Source of the DNA: Streptomyces griseus
GTDB lineage: Bacteria > Actinomycetota > Actinomycetes > Streptomycetales > Streptomycetaceae
NCBI RefSeq assembly: GCF_900460065.1
Contig: NZ_UAVD01000024.1
Span: 186,001-250,000 of the forward strand
DNA length: 64,000 bases
Direction of reading: 5' to 3'
Made by a program: the position numbers and the translations under genes. Shown piece by piece: positions 49,302 to 57,945 of this stretch (positions are counted from its first letter, which is position 1; each line of letters begins with the position of its first letter). Below the pieces are notes generated by a model, which ran no database searches, had not been told where the DNA came from, and worked only from the letters and a program-made list of their open reading frames with translations.

Positions 49302-51626
49302 GTGACAGCGAAGCCCGCAGCCGCGGCAGCACGGGCCACCGTGTACGGCTACCCCCGTCAGGGTCCCCACCGTGAACTGAAGAAGGCCATCGAGGGCTAC
49401 TGGAAGGGCCGCGTCGACGCCGACGCCCTCCGGGAGACCGCCGCCGAGCTGCGCCGGGGAACGTGGCAGCAGCTCGCCGAGGCCGGGGTCCACGAGGTGC
49501 CGACCGGTGACTTCTCCTACTACGACCACGTCCTGGACACCAGCGTCATGGTCGGCGCCGTACCCGAGCGGCACCGTGCGTCGGTCGAAGCCGACGCCCT
49601 CGACGGCTACTTCGCCATGGCCCGCGGCACGCAGGACGTCGCCCCGCTGGAGATGACGAAGTGGTTCGACACCAACTACCACTATCTGGTGCCCGAGTTG
49701 GGGCCCGATACGGTGTTCAGCGCCGATTCCGCCAAGCAGGTCGCGGAGTTCCGGGAGGCGCTGGCACTCGGGTGGACGCCCCGGCCGGTGCTGGTCGGCC
49801 CCCTCACCTACCTCCTGCTCGCCAAGGCGGCCCCCGGAGTGGCGGCGGACTTCGAGCCGCTGACGCTGCTGGACCGGCTGCTTCCGGTGTACGCCGAGAT
49901 CCTCGCCGACCTGCGCGCGGCGGGCGCCACGTGGGTGCAGCTCGACGAACCCGCGCTCGTCCAGGACCGCACCCCGGCCGAGCTGAACGCCGCCGCCCGC
50001 GCCTACCGCGAACTCGGCGGACGCGCCGACCGGCCCCAACTGCTGGTCGCCTCCTACTTCGGGCGGCTCGGCGAAGCCCTGGCGGTCCTGGCCAAGGCCC
50101 CCGTCGACGGGCTGGCCCTGGACTTCACCGAGTCCGGCGCGGGGAACCTCGACGACCTCGCGGCGGCCGGCGGCCTGCCGGGCAAGCGCCTGGTCGCCGG
50201 TGTCGTCAACGGCCGCAACATCTGGATCAACGACTACGCGAAGTCGCTCGCCACCCTCGGCACCCTCCTCGGCCTCGCCGACCGGGTCGACGTCTCCGCC
50301 TCCTGCTCGCTGCTGCACGTCCCGCTGGACGCCGACGCCGAACGCGGCATCGACCCGGAGACCGCCCGCTGGCTCGCCTTCGCGAAGCAGAAGACCGAGG
50401 AGATCGTCGTCCTGGCCCGCGGCCTGGGCAGCGGCACGGACGCCATCGCGAGCGAACTCGCCGCCAACCGCGCCGACCTGGCCTCCCGCACCGGCGCGGC
50501 GCTCACCCGCGATCCGGCCGTACGCGCCCGCACGGCGGCCGTCACCGAGGCCGACGGCCGTCGCTCCCAGCCGTACGCCGAGCGGTCCGCCGCCCAGCGC
50601 GCCGGCCTCGGGCTCCCGCTGCTGCCGACGACCACCATCGGCTCGTTCCCGCAGACCACCGAGCTGCGCACCGCGCGCGCGGAGCTGAGGGCGGGACGGA
50701 TCGACGAGGCCGAGTACGAGGAACGCGTCAAGGACGAGATCCGCGAGGTCCTCTCCTTCCAGGAGAAGGCCGGGATCGACGTCCTGGTGCACGGCGAACC
50801 CGAACGCAACGACATGGTGCAGTACTTCGCCGAGCAGCTCGACGGCTACCTCGCCACCCAGCACGGCTGGGTGCAGTCCTACGGCACCCGCTACGTCCGG
50901 CCGCCGGTCCTCGCGGGCGACATCTCGCGCCCGGAGCCCATGACCGTGCGCTGGACCACGTACGCGCAGTCGCTGACCGCACGCCCCGTCAAGGGCATGC
51001 TCACCGGCCCGGTCACCATGCTCGCCTGGTCCTTCGTCCGCGACGACCAGCCGCTCGGCGACACCGCCCGCCAGGTGGCCCTCGCCCTCCGCGACGAGGT
51101 CAACGACCTGGAGGCGAACGGTACGTCGGTGATCCAGGTCGACGAGCCCGCGCTGCGCGAGACGCTGCCGCTGCGGGCGGCCGAGCACGCCGCGTACCTG
51201 GAGTGGGCGACGGAGTCCTTCCGGATCGCCACCTCGGGGGTGCGGCCGGACACCCAGATCCACACCCACATGTGCTACGCGGAGTTCGGCGACATCGTCC
51301 AGGCCATCGACGACCTCGACGCCGACGTCATCAGCCTGGAGGCGGCCCGCTCCCACATGCAGGTCGCCCGCGAACTCGCCGCCCACGGCTACCCCCGCGA
51401 GGCGGGACCCGGCGTCTACGACATCCACTCCCCGCGCATCCCCGGCGCCGAGGAGGCGGCGGCCCTGTTGCGCAAGGGACTCGAGGCCATCCCCGCCGAG
51501 CGCCTGTGGGTGAACCCCGACTGCGGCCTGAAGACCCGTGGCTGGCCCGAGACCCGGGCCTCCCTGGAGAATCTGGTCGCCGCCGCGCGGCAGATCCGCG
51601 CGGAGCTGCCCACCGGAGCGGCGTGA
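49302..51626 (+). CDS. metE: Cobalamin-independent methionine synthase
   Basis: 774 residues from GTG 49302 (AAGGAG six bases upstream), the usual length. The N-terminal half binds 5-methyltetrahydropteroyltri-glutamate; the C-terminal barrel is catalytic. Zinc ligands are visible: His and Cys in IHTHMCYAEF, a conserved Glu nearby and Cys in VNPDCGLKTR. It methylates homocysteine without B12. It is controlled by the cobalamin riboswitch upstream, so it serves as the B12-free alternative to MetH. A long imperfect hairpin follows the stop. Confidence 0.95.
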   Translation: MTAKPAAAAARATVYGYPRQGPHRELKKAIEGYWKGRVDADALRETAAELRRGTWQQLAEAGVHEVPTGDFSYYDHVLDTSVMVGAVPERHRASVEADALDGYFAMARGTQDVAPLEMTKWFDTNYHYLVPELGPDTVFSADSAKQVAEFREALALGWTPRPVLVGPLTYLLLAKAAPGVAADFEPLTLLDRLLPVYAEILADLRAAGATWVQLDEPALVQDRTPAELNAAARAYRELGGRADRPQLLVASYFGRLGEALAVLAKAPVDGLALDFTESGAGNLDDLAAAGGLPGKRLVAGVVNGRNIWINDYAKSLATLGTLLGLADRVDVSASCSLLHVPLDADAERGIDPETARWLAFAKQKTEEIVVLARGLGSGTDAIASELAANRADLASRTGAALTRDPAVRARTAAVTEADGRRSQPYAERSAAQRAGLGLPLLPTTTIGSFPQTTELRTARAELRAGRIDEAEYEERVKDEIREVLSFQEKAGIDVLVHGEPERNDMVQYFAEQLDGYLATQHGWVQSYGTRYVRPPVLAGDISRPEPMTVRWTTYAQSLTARPVKGMLTGPVTMLAWSFVRDDQPLGDTARQVALALRDEVNDLEANGTSVIQVDEPALRETLPLRAAEHAAYLEWATESFRIATSGVRPDTQIHTHMCYAEFGDIVQAIDDLDADVISLEAARSHMQVARELAAHGYPREAGPGVYDIHSPRIPGAEEAAALLRKGLEAIPAERLWVNPDCGLKTRGWPETRASLENLVAAARQIRAELPTGAA

Positions 51627-51629
51627 TCC

Positions 51630-51671
51630 GGCCCGGTGCGGAGGCGGTCACCACCGCTTCCGCACCGGGCC
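51630..51671 (+). terminator. Hairpin terminator after metE
   Basis: 19-bp arms at 51630-51648 and 51653-51671 with one mismatch and a 4-base loop, starting four bases after the metE stop. Confidence 0.7.
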
Positions 51672-51855
51672 CCGCCCGTACGGCCCCCGGGGACGACGGC
51701 GGGGAACGGCTCGACGCCCCCGCACGGGCGGAGCCCCGCCGAAGGATGCCGGCATGGGCCGTCGGCCGCGTCCCGACTACGCTCGGAGGAACGGTAGTTC
51801 GGACGTCCGTGGATCGCCCCGTACGGTGGGAACGCATTCCGCCGCACGGTCGGAG

Positions 51856-51874
51856 TTAGGTTAGCCTAACCAGC
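51856..51874 (+). promoter_or_regulatory. Iron box (DmdR1/IdeR-type operator)
   Basis: The 19-base site begins TTAGGTTAGCCTAACC. It contains the perfect palindrome GGTTAGCCTAACC (51859-51871). It closely matches the actinobacterial iron box TTAGGTTAGGCTAACCTAA. It lies about 120 bases upstream of the leader ORF and 150 upstream of the decarboxylase, so the operon is expected to be on only under iron limitation. Confidence 0.85.
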
Positions 51875-51972
51875 GAATACCCGGTTGTGGATCTTTCCGT
51901 GACCGGTGCCGCCCCGCGCGCGGGCGCGACACCCGCACGACCCGCCGCGCACTCCGACCGAAGGACTTCGCC

Positions 51973-52029
51973 ATGTTGCGTGCTCAGGGCCTGCCGTCCT
52001 GCGAACTCCCCGTGGAGCGTGCGGTGTGA
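51973..52029 (+). CDS. 18-residue leader peptide
   Basis: ATG 51973, preceded by AAGGA eight bases upstream, encodes MLRAQGLPSCELPVERAV. Its TGA (52027-52029) overlaps the GTG start (52026) of the decarboxylase. This layout couples translation of the decarboxylase to the leader. It lies downstream of the iron box. No domain; it may have only a regulatory role. Confidence 0.45.
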   Translation: MLRAQGLPSCELPVERAV

Positions 52030-53567
52030 GCGACGCGACGCCGCCGGCACCCGGCCCGGACCGTCCGCGGGAAGAAGGCCTCGTCGCGGGCGGAGCGCAC
52101 GGGCCCGGCCGGCTACGGGCCCTCACCGCGATCGTCCTGGACACGCTGGAGGACGCCGCCCCGGCCCGGGGCGGCCCGCTGCCCGCCGGGGGGCCCGAGG
52201 CCGTGGCCCGGAACACGCTCGCCCGCTTCGACCCGGTCCTGCCGGAGGAGGGCATCGGGCCCGAGTCCGCGCTCGGGGACCTGGTCCGCGCGGTCGCGGA
52301 AGGGGCCGCCGACCCGGCCGATCCCGCCTGCGTCGCCCATCTGCACTGCCCGCCGCTCGCCGTGGCCGTGGCCGCGGACCTGGCGGGGGCGGCCCTCAAC
52401 CCCTCGATGGACTCCTGGGACCAGGCGCCCGCCGCCGGGGTGATCGAAGAGGCGACCACGGCCGCCCTGGCCCGGCTGATCCACCCGACGGCCCTCGCCC
52501 CCGACGCCCTCATCACCAGCGGCGGCACCGAGTCCAACCTGGTCGCCCTGCTCCTCGCCCGGGAACGGGCGACCCCCGGCACCCTCCGGGTGGTGACCGG
52601 CTCCAACGCCCACCACAGCGTCCACCGCGCCGCATGGATGCTCGGTCTGCCCGCTCCCGTGGTCGTCGCCTGCCGCGACGGCCGGATCGACCCGGCCGCG
52701 CTCGACGACGCCCTGGCGGCCCTCGCCGGAGCACCGCTGCTGGTCGTCGCCACCGCAGGAACCACCGACGAGGGGCGGATCGACCCCCTCCCGGAGATCG
52801 CCCGCGTCGCCGAGCGGCACGCGGCCCGGCTCCACGTCGACGCCGCCTACGGCGGCCCGCTGCTGTTCAGCGAGCGGCTGGCCCCGCTGCTCGCGGGCCT
52901 GGAGCACGCCGCCTCCGTAACGTTCGACCTGCACAAACTCGGCTGGCAGCCGGTCGCCGCCGGAGTGCTGGCCGTCGCGGACGCCGGGATGCTCGCGCCG
53001 CTGTCCCTGCGCGCCGACTACCTCAACGCCGACGACGACACCGAGGCCGGACTCCCGGACCTGCTGGGCCGCTCGATCCGCACCACCCGGCGCCCCGACG
53101 CCCTGAAGATGGCGGTCACCTTCCGGGCCCTCGGCCGCCGGGGACTCGGCGGACTGGTGGAGCACTGCGTGCGTACGGCCCAGGAGTTCGGCCGGGCCGT
53201 CGACGCCCGCCCCGGACTGCGCCGCCGCCCCGGCGACATCGGGATCAGCACCGTGCTGTTCCGCCCCGCGGCGGCCGACGCGCTGCCGGACGAGGCGGGC
53301 GACGCCGTGGTCGCCGCCGTCCGCCGCACCCTGCTCGCCGAGGGCCGCGCCGTCCTGGGCCGCGCCCTGGCGGAGGACGGCGACGGCCGGCGCCGCCTGT
53401 GGCTGAAGGCCACCCTGCTGCACCCGGACGCGGCCACCGCCGATCTGCTGCCCCTGCTCGACCTCGTCACGGCGGCGGCGGACCGTGCGGCGGCGGACCA
53501 CGCGGCGGCCGAAGCGCCGGCGGCCGAAGATACCGATGCCCCCCTGGCGGAAAGGCTGTCGCCATGA
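52026..53567 (+). CDS. PLP-dependent decarboxylase, siderophore diamine type (DesA-like)
   Basis: 513 residues from GTG 52026 (GGAG six bases upstream). Group II decarboxylase fold: HLHCPPLAVAVAADLAGAAL, NPSMDSWDQAP, ITSGGTESNLVAL for PLP phosphate, HVDAAYGGPLLF with the Asp-Ala pair, and Schiff-base Lys304 in DLHKLGWQP. It probably makes cadaverine, putrescine or diaminopropane from lysine, ornithine or 2,4-diaminobutyrate. It shares the operon with an N-hydroxylase, matching the first two steps of desferrioxamine-type assembly (desA, desB). The specificity is not readable here. Confidence 0.82.
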   Translation: MSDATPPAPGPDRPREEGLVAGGAHGPGRLRALTAIVLDTLEDAAPARGGPLPAGGPEAVARNTLARFDPVLPEEGIGPESALGDLVRAVAEGAADPADPACVAHLHCPPLAVAVAADLAGAALNPSMDSWDQAPAAGVIEEATTAALARLIHPTALAPDALITSGGTESNLVALLLARERATPGTLRVVTGSNAHHSVHRAAWMLGLPAPVVVACRDGRIDPAALDDALAALAGAPLLVVATAGTTDEGRIDPLPEIARVAERHAARLHVDAAYGGPLLFSERLAPLLAGLEHAASVTFDLHKLGWQPVAAGVLAVADAGMLAPLSLRADYLNADDDTEAGLPDLLGRSIRTTRRPDALKMAVTFRALGRRGLGGLVEHCVRTAQEFGRAVDARPGLRRRPGDIGISTVLFRPAAADALPDEAGDAVVAAVRRTLLAEGRAVLGRALAEDGDGRRRLWLKATLLHPDAATADLLPLLDLVTAAADRAAADHAAAEAPAAEDTDAPLAERLSP

Positions 53568-53641
53568 CGCCGACGACGCGCACGACGCGCCCGGGACGAC
53601 CCGCCGCCGCACCAGCGACCCCCGCCGGAGGAACCCGATGA
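53564..53641 (+). CDS. 25-residue mini-ORF linking decarboxylase and hydroxylase
   Basis: ATG 53564 overlaps the decarboxylase stop by ATGA, and its own TGA (53639-53641) overlaps the hydroxylase ATG (53638) by ATGA. The product is MTPTTRTTRPGRPAAAPATPAGGTR, basic and Pro/Thr-rich, without domain features. Both overlaps are typical of translational coupling. The hydroxylase also has its own GGAGG site, so the mini-ORF may be dispensable. Confidence 0.35.
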   Translation: MTPTTRTTRPGRPAAAPATPAGGTR

Positions 53642-55029
53642 CGCCCGGACCGCGCACGCCGCCGCTCGACCTGCTGGGAGTGGGGGCGGGGCCCTTCAAC
53701 CTCTCCCTCGCCGCGCTCGCCGACGGCGTCCCCGGGCTGCGCACCGTCTTCCACGAGCAGCGCGCCGCCTTCCACTGGCACCCCGGGCTGCTGATCGAGG
53801 GTGCGACGCTCCAAGTGCCCTTCCTGGCCGACTTGGTGAGCCTCGTCGAGCCCACCAGTCCCTGGTCCTACCTCAATTACCTCAAGACCCGCCGCAGACT
53901 CTTCCCGTTCTACTTCGCCGAGCACTTCCACATACACCGCTCCGAGTTCGACAGCTATCTGCGCTGGGTGAGCGCCGAACTTCCCGCCACCCGCTTCGGA
54001 CACCGGGTCGACACGGTGGCCTGGGACCCCGGACAGGAAGCGTTCGCCGTGGAGTTCACCCGGCTGGGACCCGACGGGGAGACGCTCACGACCGGGCTCG
54101 CCCACGCCCGCAACCTGGCCCTCGGCGTCGGTACGGCCCCTCACGTCCCCGAGCCGTTGCGGGCGCTGGTCCGGGACCCGGGCGCGGTGGTGCTGCACTC
54201 CGCCGACTACCTCTCCCAGCGGGACCGGCTGCTGGCCGCCCGGCACATCACCGTCGTCGGCTCGGGCCAGTCGGGCGCCGAGGTCCTGCTGGACCTGCTG
54301 CGGTCCCGGCCCGAGGGGGCGGAGGGACTGACCTGGCTGGCCCGTACGCCGGCGTTCGCGCCCATGGAGTACAGCAAGATCGGCCTGGAGCAGTTCACCC
54401 CCGACTACACCCGCTACTTCCACGGACTTCCGCAGGCGACCCGGGACCGGCTCCTGCCCCGTCAGTGGCAGCTCTACAAGGGCGTCAGCGGGGACACGCT
54501 CGGGGACATCCACGACGAGCTGTACCGGCGCAGTCTCGGCGGAGGCTGGCCCGACGTCACGCTCACCCCGGGCATCGAGGTCACCGGCGCCGCCGTCACC
54601 GGGGCGGGCCGCATCGAGCTGGCCGTCGAGCACGGCCAGCAGGAGGCGCGGGGCCGCCTCGTCACGGACGCCGTGGTCCTCGCCACCGGATACCGGGAGC
54701 GCCCCGTCGAGAGGCTGCTCGCCGCCCTCGCCCCCTCCATCGTCCGCGACGGGGCCGGGCGTCCGCAGGTCGACGAGGCCCAACGACTCGTTCTGGCACC
54801 GGAGATAACCGGTTCCGTCTTCGTGCAGAACGCCGAACGGCACACGCACGGAGTCGGTGCGCCGGACCTGGGACTGGCCGCCTGGCGGTCCGCCGTGATC
54901 GTCAACGCGCTGACGGGCAAGGAGTTCTACCCGCTGCCCGAACGCACTGCCTTCACCACGTTCGGCCTCGGCGCACAGGTCCGCGAGGACCGGGATCCCG
55001 CGTCGCACGCGGCCGAGGACCGGCGGTGA
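53638..55029 (+). CDS. Lysine/ornithine-type N-hydroxylase (DesB/IucD/PvdA family)
   Basis: 463 residues, class B flavin-dependent N-monooxygenase. FAD fold GVGAGPFNLSLAAL at 14-27, NADPH fold GSGQSGAEV near 204-212, and LATGYRERP late, the usual ATGY motif. It adds oxygen to the omega-amino group of lysine, ornithine or a diamine. Paired with the decarboxylase it suggests cadaverine or putrescine N-hydroxylation for a hydroxamate siderophore. Neither acyltransferase nor NIS synthetase follows. GGAGG lies upstream of ATG 53638. Confidence 0.87.
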   Translation: MTPGPRTPPLDLLGVGAGPFNLSLAALADGVPGLRTVFHEQRAAFHWHPGLLIEGATLQVPFLADLVSLVEPTSPWSYLNYLKTRRRLFPFYFAEHFHIHRSEFDSYLRWVSAELPATRFGHRVDTVAWDPGQEAFAVEFTRLGPDGETLTTGLAHARNLALGVGTAPHVPEPLRALVRDPGAVVLHSADYLSQRDRLLAARHITVVGSGQSGAEVLLDLLRSRPEGAEGLTWLARTPAFAPMEYSKIGLEQFTPDYTRYFHGLPQATRDRLLPRQWQLYKGVSGDTLGDIHDELYRRSLGGGWPDVTLTPGIEVTGAAVTGAGRIELAVEHGQQEARGRLVTDAVVLATGYRERPVERLLAALAPSIVRDGAGRPQVDEAQRLVLAPEITGSVFVQNAERHTHGVGAPDLGLAAWRSAVIVNALTGKEFYPLPERTAFTTFGLGAQVREDRDPASHAAEDRR

Positions 55030-55103
55030 CGGTGGCGCCCGGAACGGCGGCGGGCCGCGCGGTGGGGTTCACCGTGCGGCCCGGGGCGGGGTGGGGCGAG
55101 TGA

Positions 55104-56066
55104 TCAGCCCTTGCGGGTGTTGATCTCCTCGGTGAGCTGGGGGACGACCGTGAAGAGGTCGCCGACGACGCCGTAGTCGACGAGTTCGAAGATCGGGGCC
55201 TCGGCGTCCTTGTTGATCGCGACGATCGTCTTCGAGGTCTGCATGCCCGCCCGGTGCTGGATCGCGCCGGAGATGCCCGAGGCGATGTACAGCTGCGGCG
55301 AGACGGACTTGCCGGTCTGCCCGACCTGCGAGGTGTGCGGGTACCAGCCCGCGTCCACCGCCGCACGCGACGCGCCCACCGCGGCGCCCAGCGAGTCCGC
55401 GAGCGCCTCGATCAGCGGGAAGTTCTCCGCACCGTTGACCCCGCGCCCGCCCGAGACCACGATCGCCGCCTCGGTCAGCTCCGGACGGCCGGTCGACTCA
55501 CGCGGCGTCCGCGAGACCACCTTCGTGCCCGTCGCCCCCTCACCGAACGACACCGCCAGCGTCTCGACCGCACCCGCGGCGGCCGCCGGCTCGACCGGCG
55601 CCGAGTTCGGCTTGACCGTGATCACCGGAACACCCCGGGAAACCCGGGACCTGGTGGTGTAGGAGGCGGCGAACACCGCCTGCGTCGCCACCGGACCCTC
55701 GTCACCGGCCTCCAGATCGGTGGCGTCGGTGATGATGCCGGAGCCGATACGCAGCGCGAGGCGGGCGGCGATCTCCTTGCCCTCGGCCGAGGACACCACC
55801 AGCACCGCCGCCGGGGACACCGCCTCGAACGCGGCCTGCAGCGCGTCCACCTTCGGCACCACCAGATAGTCCGCGAACTCCGGGGCATCGGAGGCCAGGA
55901 CCTTCACCGCACCGTGCTCACCCAGCACACCCGCGGTGCTCTCGGCACCCGCGCCCAGCGCCACGGCGACCGGGTCACCGATGCGACGCGCCAGCGTCAG
56001 CAACTCCAGCGTGGGCTTACGGACCGCACCGTCCACATGATCGACCAGAACCAGAACTTCAGCCAT
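55104..56066 (-). CDS. etfA: Electron transfer flavoprotein alpha subunit
   Basis: 320 residues, the usual length. The FAD-binding domain at the C-terminus shows SGGRGVNGAENFPLIEALAD, AVDAGWYPHTSQVGQTGKSVSP and SGAIQHRAGMQTSKTIVAIN. It carries electrons from acyl-CoA dehydrogenases with EtfB to the respiratory chain. It is transcribed after etfB (75-bp gap) from the promoter upstream of etfB. Its stop faces the siderophore N-hydroxylase gene with 74 bp between. Confidence 0.94.
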   Translation of the reverse strand: MAEVLVLVDHVDGAVRKPTLELLTLARRIGDPVAVALGAGAESTAGVLGEHGAVKVLASDAPEFADYLVVPKVDALQAAFEAVSPAAVLVVSSAEGKEIAARLALRIGSGIITDATDLEAGDEGPVATQAVFAASYTTRSRVSRGVPVITVKPNSAPVEPAAAAGAVETLAVSFGEGATGTKVVSRTPRESTGRPELTEAAIVVSGGRGVNGAENFPLIEALADSLGAAVGASRAAVDAGWYPHTSQVGQTGKSVSPQLYIASGISGAIQHRAGMQTSKTIVAINKDAEAPIFELVDYGVVGDLFTVVPQLTEEINTRKG

Positions 56067-56141
56067 GACAACGCACTCCAGACAGACGAGAGAAGAAAAA
56101 CGGGGGAAGAGGCAGGAGAGAAGGGGACCGCGGGCGCGGGA

Positions 56142-56927
56142 TCAGATGAACTTCTGGCCCGCGAGGAACTCGGCGAGCTGCTTGCCGCCCTCACCCTCGT
56201 CCTTCACGATCGTGCCCGCGGTGCGCGCCGGACGCTCGGTCGCCGAGTCGACCGCCGTCCACGCACCCGCCAGGCCGACCTCGTCCGCGTCCAGCTCCAG
56301 GTCCTCCAGGTCCAGGGACTCCACCGGCTTCTTCTTCGCCGCCATGATCCCCTTGAAGGAGGGGTAGCGCGCCTCACCCGACTGGTCGGTCACCGACACC
56401 ACCGCCGGCAGCGACGCCTGAAGCTGCTCGGTCGCGGTGTCACCGTCACGCCGCCCGGTCACCACACCACCGTTCACAGCGACCTCGGACAGCAGCGTCA
56501 CCTGCGGCACACCCAACCGCTCCGCCAGCAGCGCCGGCAGCACCCCCATCACACCGTCGGTGGAGGCCATCCCGCAGATCACCAGGTCATAGCCGGTCTT
56601 CTCGACCGCCTTCGCCAGCACCAGCGACGTGCCCATCACATCCGTGCCGTGCAGATCGTCGTCCTCGACGTGAACCGCCTTGTCCGCACCCATCGACAAC
56701 GCCTTGCGCAACGCGTCCTTGGCATCCTCCGGACCCACCGTCACCACGGTGATCTCCGCATCGTCCGCCTCGTCCGCGATCTGCAACGCCTGCTCGACCG
56801 CGTACTCGTCCAGCTCCGACAGCAGACCGTCGACATCCTCACGGTCCAGCGTCAGGTCATCGGCGAAACGCCGGTCACCGGTCGCGTCGGGCACGTACTT
56901 CACACAGACAACGATCCTCAAGCTCAC
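56142..56927 (-). CDS. etfB: Electron transfer flavoprotein beta subunit
   Basis: 261 residues from GTG 56927, with AGGAG seven bases upstream. N-terminal SLRIVVCVKYVPDATG, AMP-binding VVTVGPEDAKDALRKALSMGADKAVHV and the recognition loop region AERLGVPQVTLLSEVAV. It forms the heterodimer with EtfA. Its promoter (see 56987-57028) carries paired palindromes, probably for the divergent TetR regulator. The frame stays open upstream to 57173, through the operator region, and is not coding there. Confidence 0.94.
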   Translation of the reverse strand: MSLRIVVCVKYVPDATGDRRFADDLTLDREDVDGLLSELDEYAVEQALQIADEADDAEITVVTVGPEDAKDALRKALSMGADKAVHVEDDDLHGTDVMGTSLVLAKAVEKTGYDLVICGMASTDGVMGVLPALLAERLGVPQVTLLSEVAVNGGVVTGRRDGDTATEQLQASLPAVVSVTDQSGEARYPSFKGIMAAKKKPVESLDLEDLELDADEVGLAGAWTAVDSATERPARTAGTIVKDEGEGGKQLAEFLAGQKFI

Positions 56928-56943
56928 GCCGGCTCTCCTGCCT

Positions 56944-56969
56944 ACCTGGGTGTGGTCCCACCTGGGTGT
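56944..56969. repeat. Direct repeat ACCTGGGTGT upstream of etfB
   Basis: Two copies of ACCTGGGTGT, at 56944-56953 and 56960-56969, 16 bp apart. They lie between the etfB -10 and start, in the 5' untranslated region. Possibly a second regulatory site or RNA element. Confidence 0.35.
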
Positions 56970-56986
56970 CCTTCGTACTGGTCCAC

Positions 56987-57028
56987 AGATTATGGCACTC
57001 AGTACCCTCTGTAAAGGTACCCAGTGCC
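56987..57028 (-). promoter_or_regulatory. etfB promoter with paired 13-bp palindromic operators
   Basis: On the minus strand, -35 TTTACA (plus 57010-57015) and -10 TAATCT (plus 56987-56992) are 17 bp apart. A 13-bp operator GGCACTCAGTACC (56994-57006) fills the spacer. A second, GGTACCCAGTGCC (57016-57028), abuts the -35. Both match GGCACTNAGTGCC. This geometry would exclude polymerase when bound. Confidence 0.75.
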
Positions 57029-57060
57029 AAACTGCTCCTTCCGGTGCTACGTTTCGCCGC

Positions 57061-57936
57061 ATGAGCGAGGCGCGAGGACCCGAGAAGAAGGCACCCATGC
57101 GGGAGGTGCTCGCGCAGGCGGCCTTCCAGCTCTTTCTGGAGCGGGGCTTCGAGCGGACGACCGTGGACGACATCGTGGCGAGAGCCGGGGTGGGCCGGAG
57201 GTCGTTCTTCCGCTACTTCCCGTCCAAGGAGGACGCGGTCTTCCCGGATCATGAGCGCTGCCTCGCCGAGATGACCGAGTTCCTGGCCGTCGTCGACGGC
57301 GGCGACCCGGTCGGCGCGGTGTGCGACGCCGCCCGCATCGTGTTGCGGATGTACGCGGCCAACCCGGAGTTCTCCGTGCAGCGTTACCGCCTCACCCGGG
57401 AGGTCCCCGGGCTGCGGACGTACGAACTGTCGGTGGTGCGCCGTTACGAGCAGACCCTCGCCGGTCATCTGCGCGGCCGGTTCGGCGAGGGCGGGGACGG
57501 GGAGTTGAGGGCCGAGGTGATCGCCGCCTCCGTGGTCGCCGCCCACAACAACGGGCTCCGGCTGTGGCTGCGTTCGGGTGGGGAGGGTGATCCCGAGGTG
57601 GCCGTCGACCATGCGCTCGCCCTGGTGCGTGAGGTGTGGGGGCGGTCCGTGGCGGAGGCGGAGGCGGGTGCGGGTGCGCCGTCGCCGGAGGGGGGCGGGG
57701 GAGGGGAAGGCGCCTCAGGGGTTCTCGCGGCCGGCCCGGCCGCGTCTCCTCCCGCCGCTCCCTCGTCCGCCGGTCCCCTTCCCGCCTCCACCGCGTCCTC
57801 CGGATCCGCCCCCGCCCCTCCCGCCTCCCTCTTTCCCGTCTCCGGCGACGGAGAGGTGATCGTGATGGTCGCCCGGAAAGGCACCCCGATGTGGCGCGTC
57901 GTGCAGCAGATCGAGGCAGCCGTCGGTGAGAACTGA
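57061..57936 (+). CDS. TetR-family regulator with C-terminal tail
   Basis: 291 residues, longer than usual TetR proteins. HTH at about 20-65 (TTVDDIVARAGVGRRSFFRYF). The ligand-binding domain runs to about 200. Then comes a low-complexity Gly/Pro/Ala/Ser linker (200-260) and a terminal ordered-looking peptide VIVMVARKGTPMWRVVQQIE. ATG 57061 has no ribosome binding site; TACGTT at 57048-57053 lies seven bases before it, so probably leaderless. It probably represses etfBA and the downstream OB-fold gene, both of which have the same operator pair (inference). Confidence 0.85.
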   Translation: MSEARGPEKKAPMREVLAQAAFQLFLERGFERTTVDDIVARAGVGRRSFFRYFPSKEDAVFPDHERCLAEMTEFLAVVDGGDPVGAVCDAARIVLRMYAANPEFSVQRYRLTREVPGLRTYELSVVRRYEQTLAGHLRGRFGEGGDGELRAEVIAASVVAAHNNGLRLWLRSGGEGDPEVAVDHALALVREVWGRSVAEAEAGAGAPSPEGGGGGEGASGVLAAGPAASPPAAPSSAGPLPASTASSGSAPAPPASLFPVSGDGEVIVMVARKGTPMWRVVQQIEAAVGEN

Positions 57937-57945
57937 GCATCAATG

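Noticed and set aside
49233..51428. Minus-strand frame of 731 codons opposite metE
   Set aside because: Antisense shadow; metE is unambiguous by motifs and by its riboswitch.
57061..57936. Reading the TetR gene as a mycofactocin-type regulator
   Set aside because: The general shape is similar, but no mycofactocin genes are near and the neighbourhood is ETF/OB-fold.
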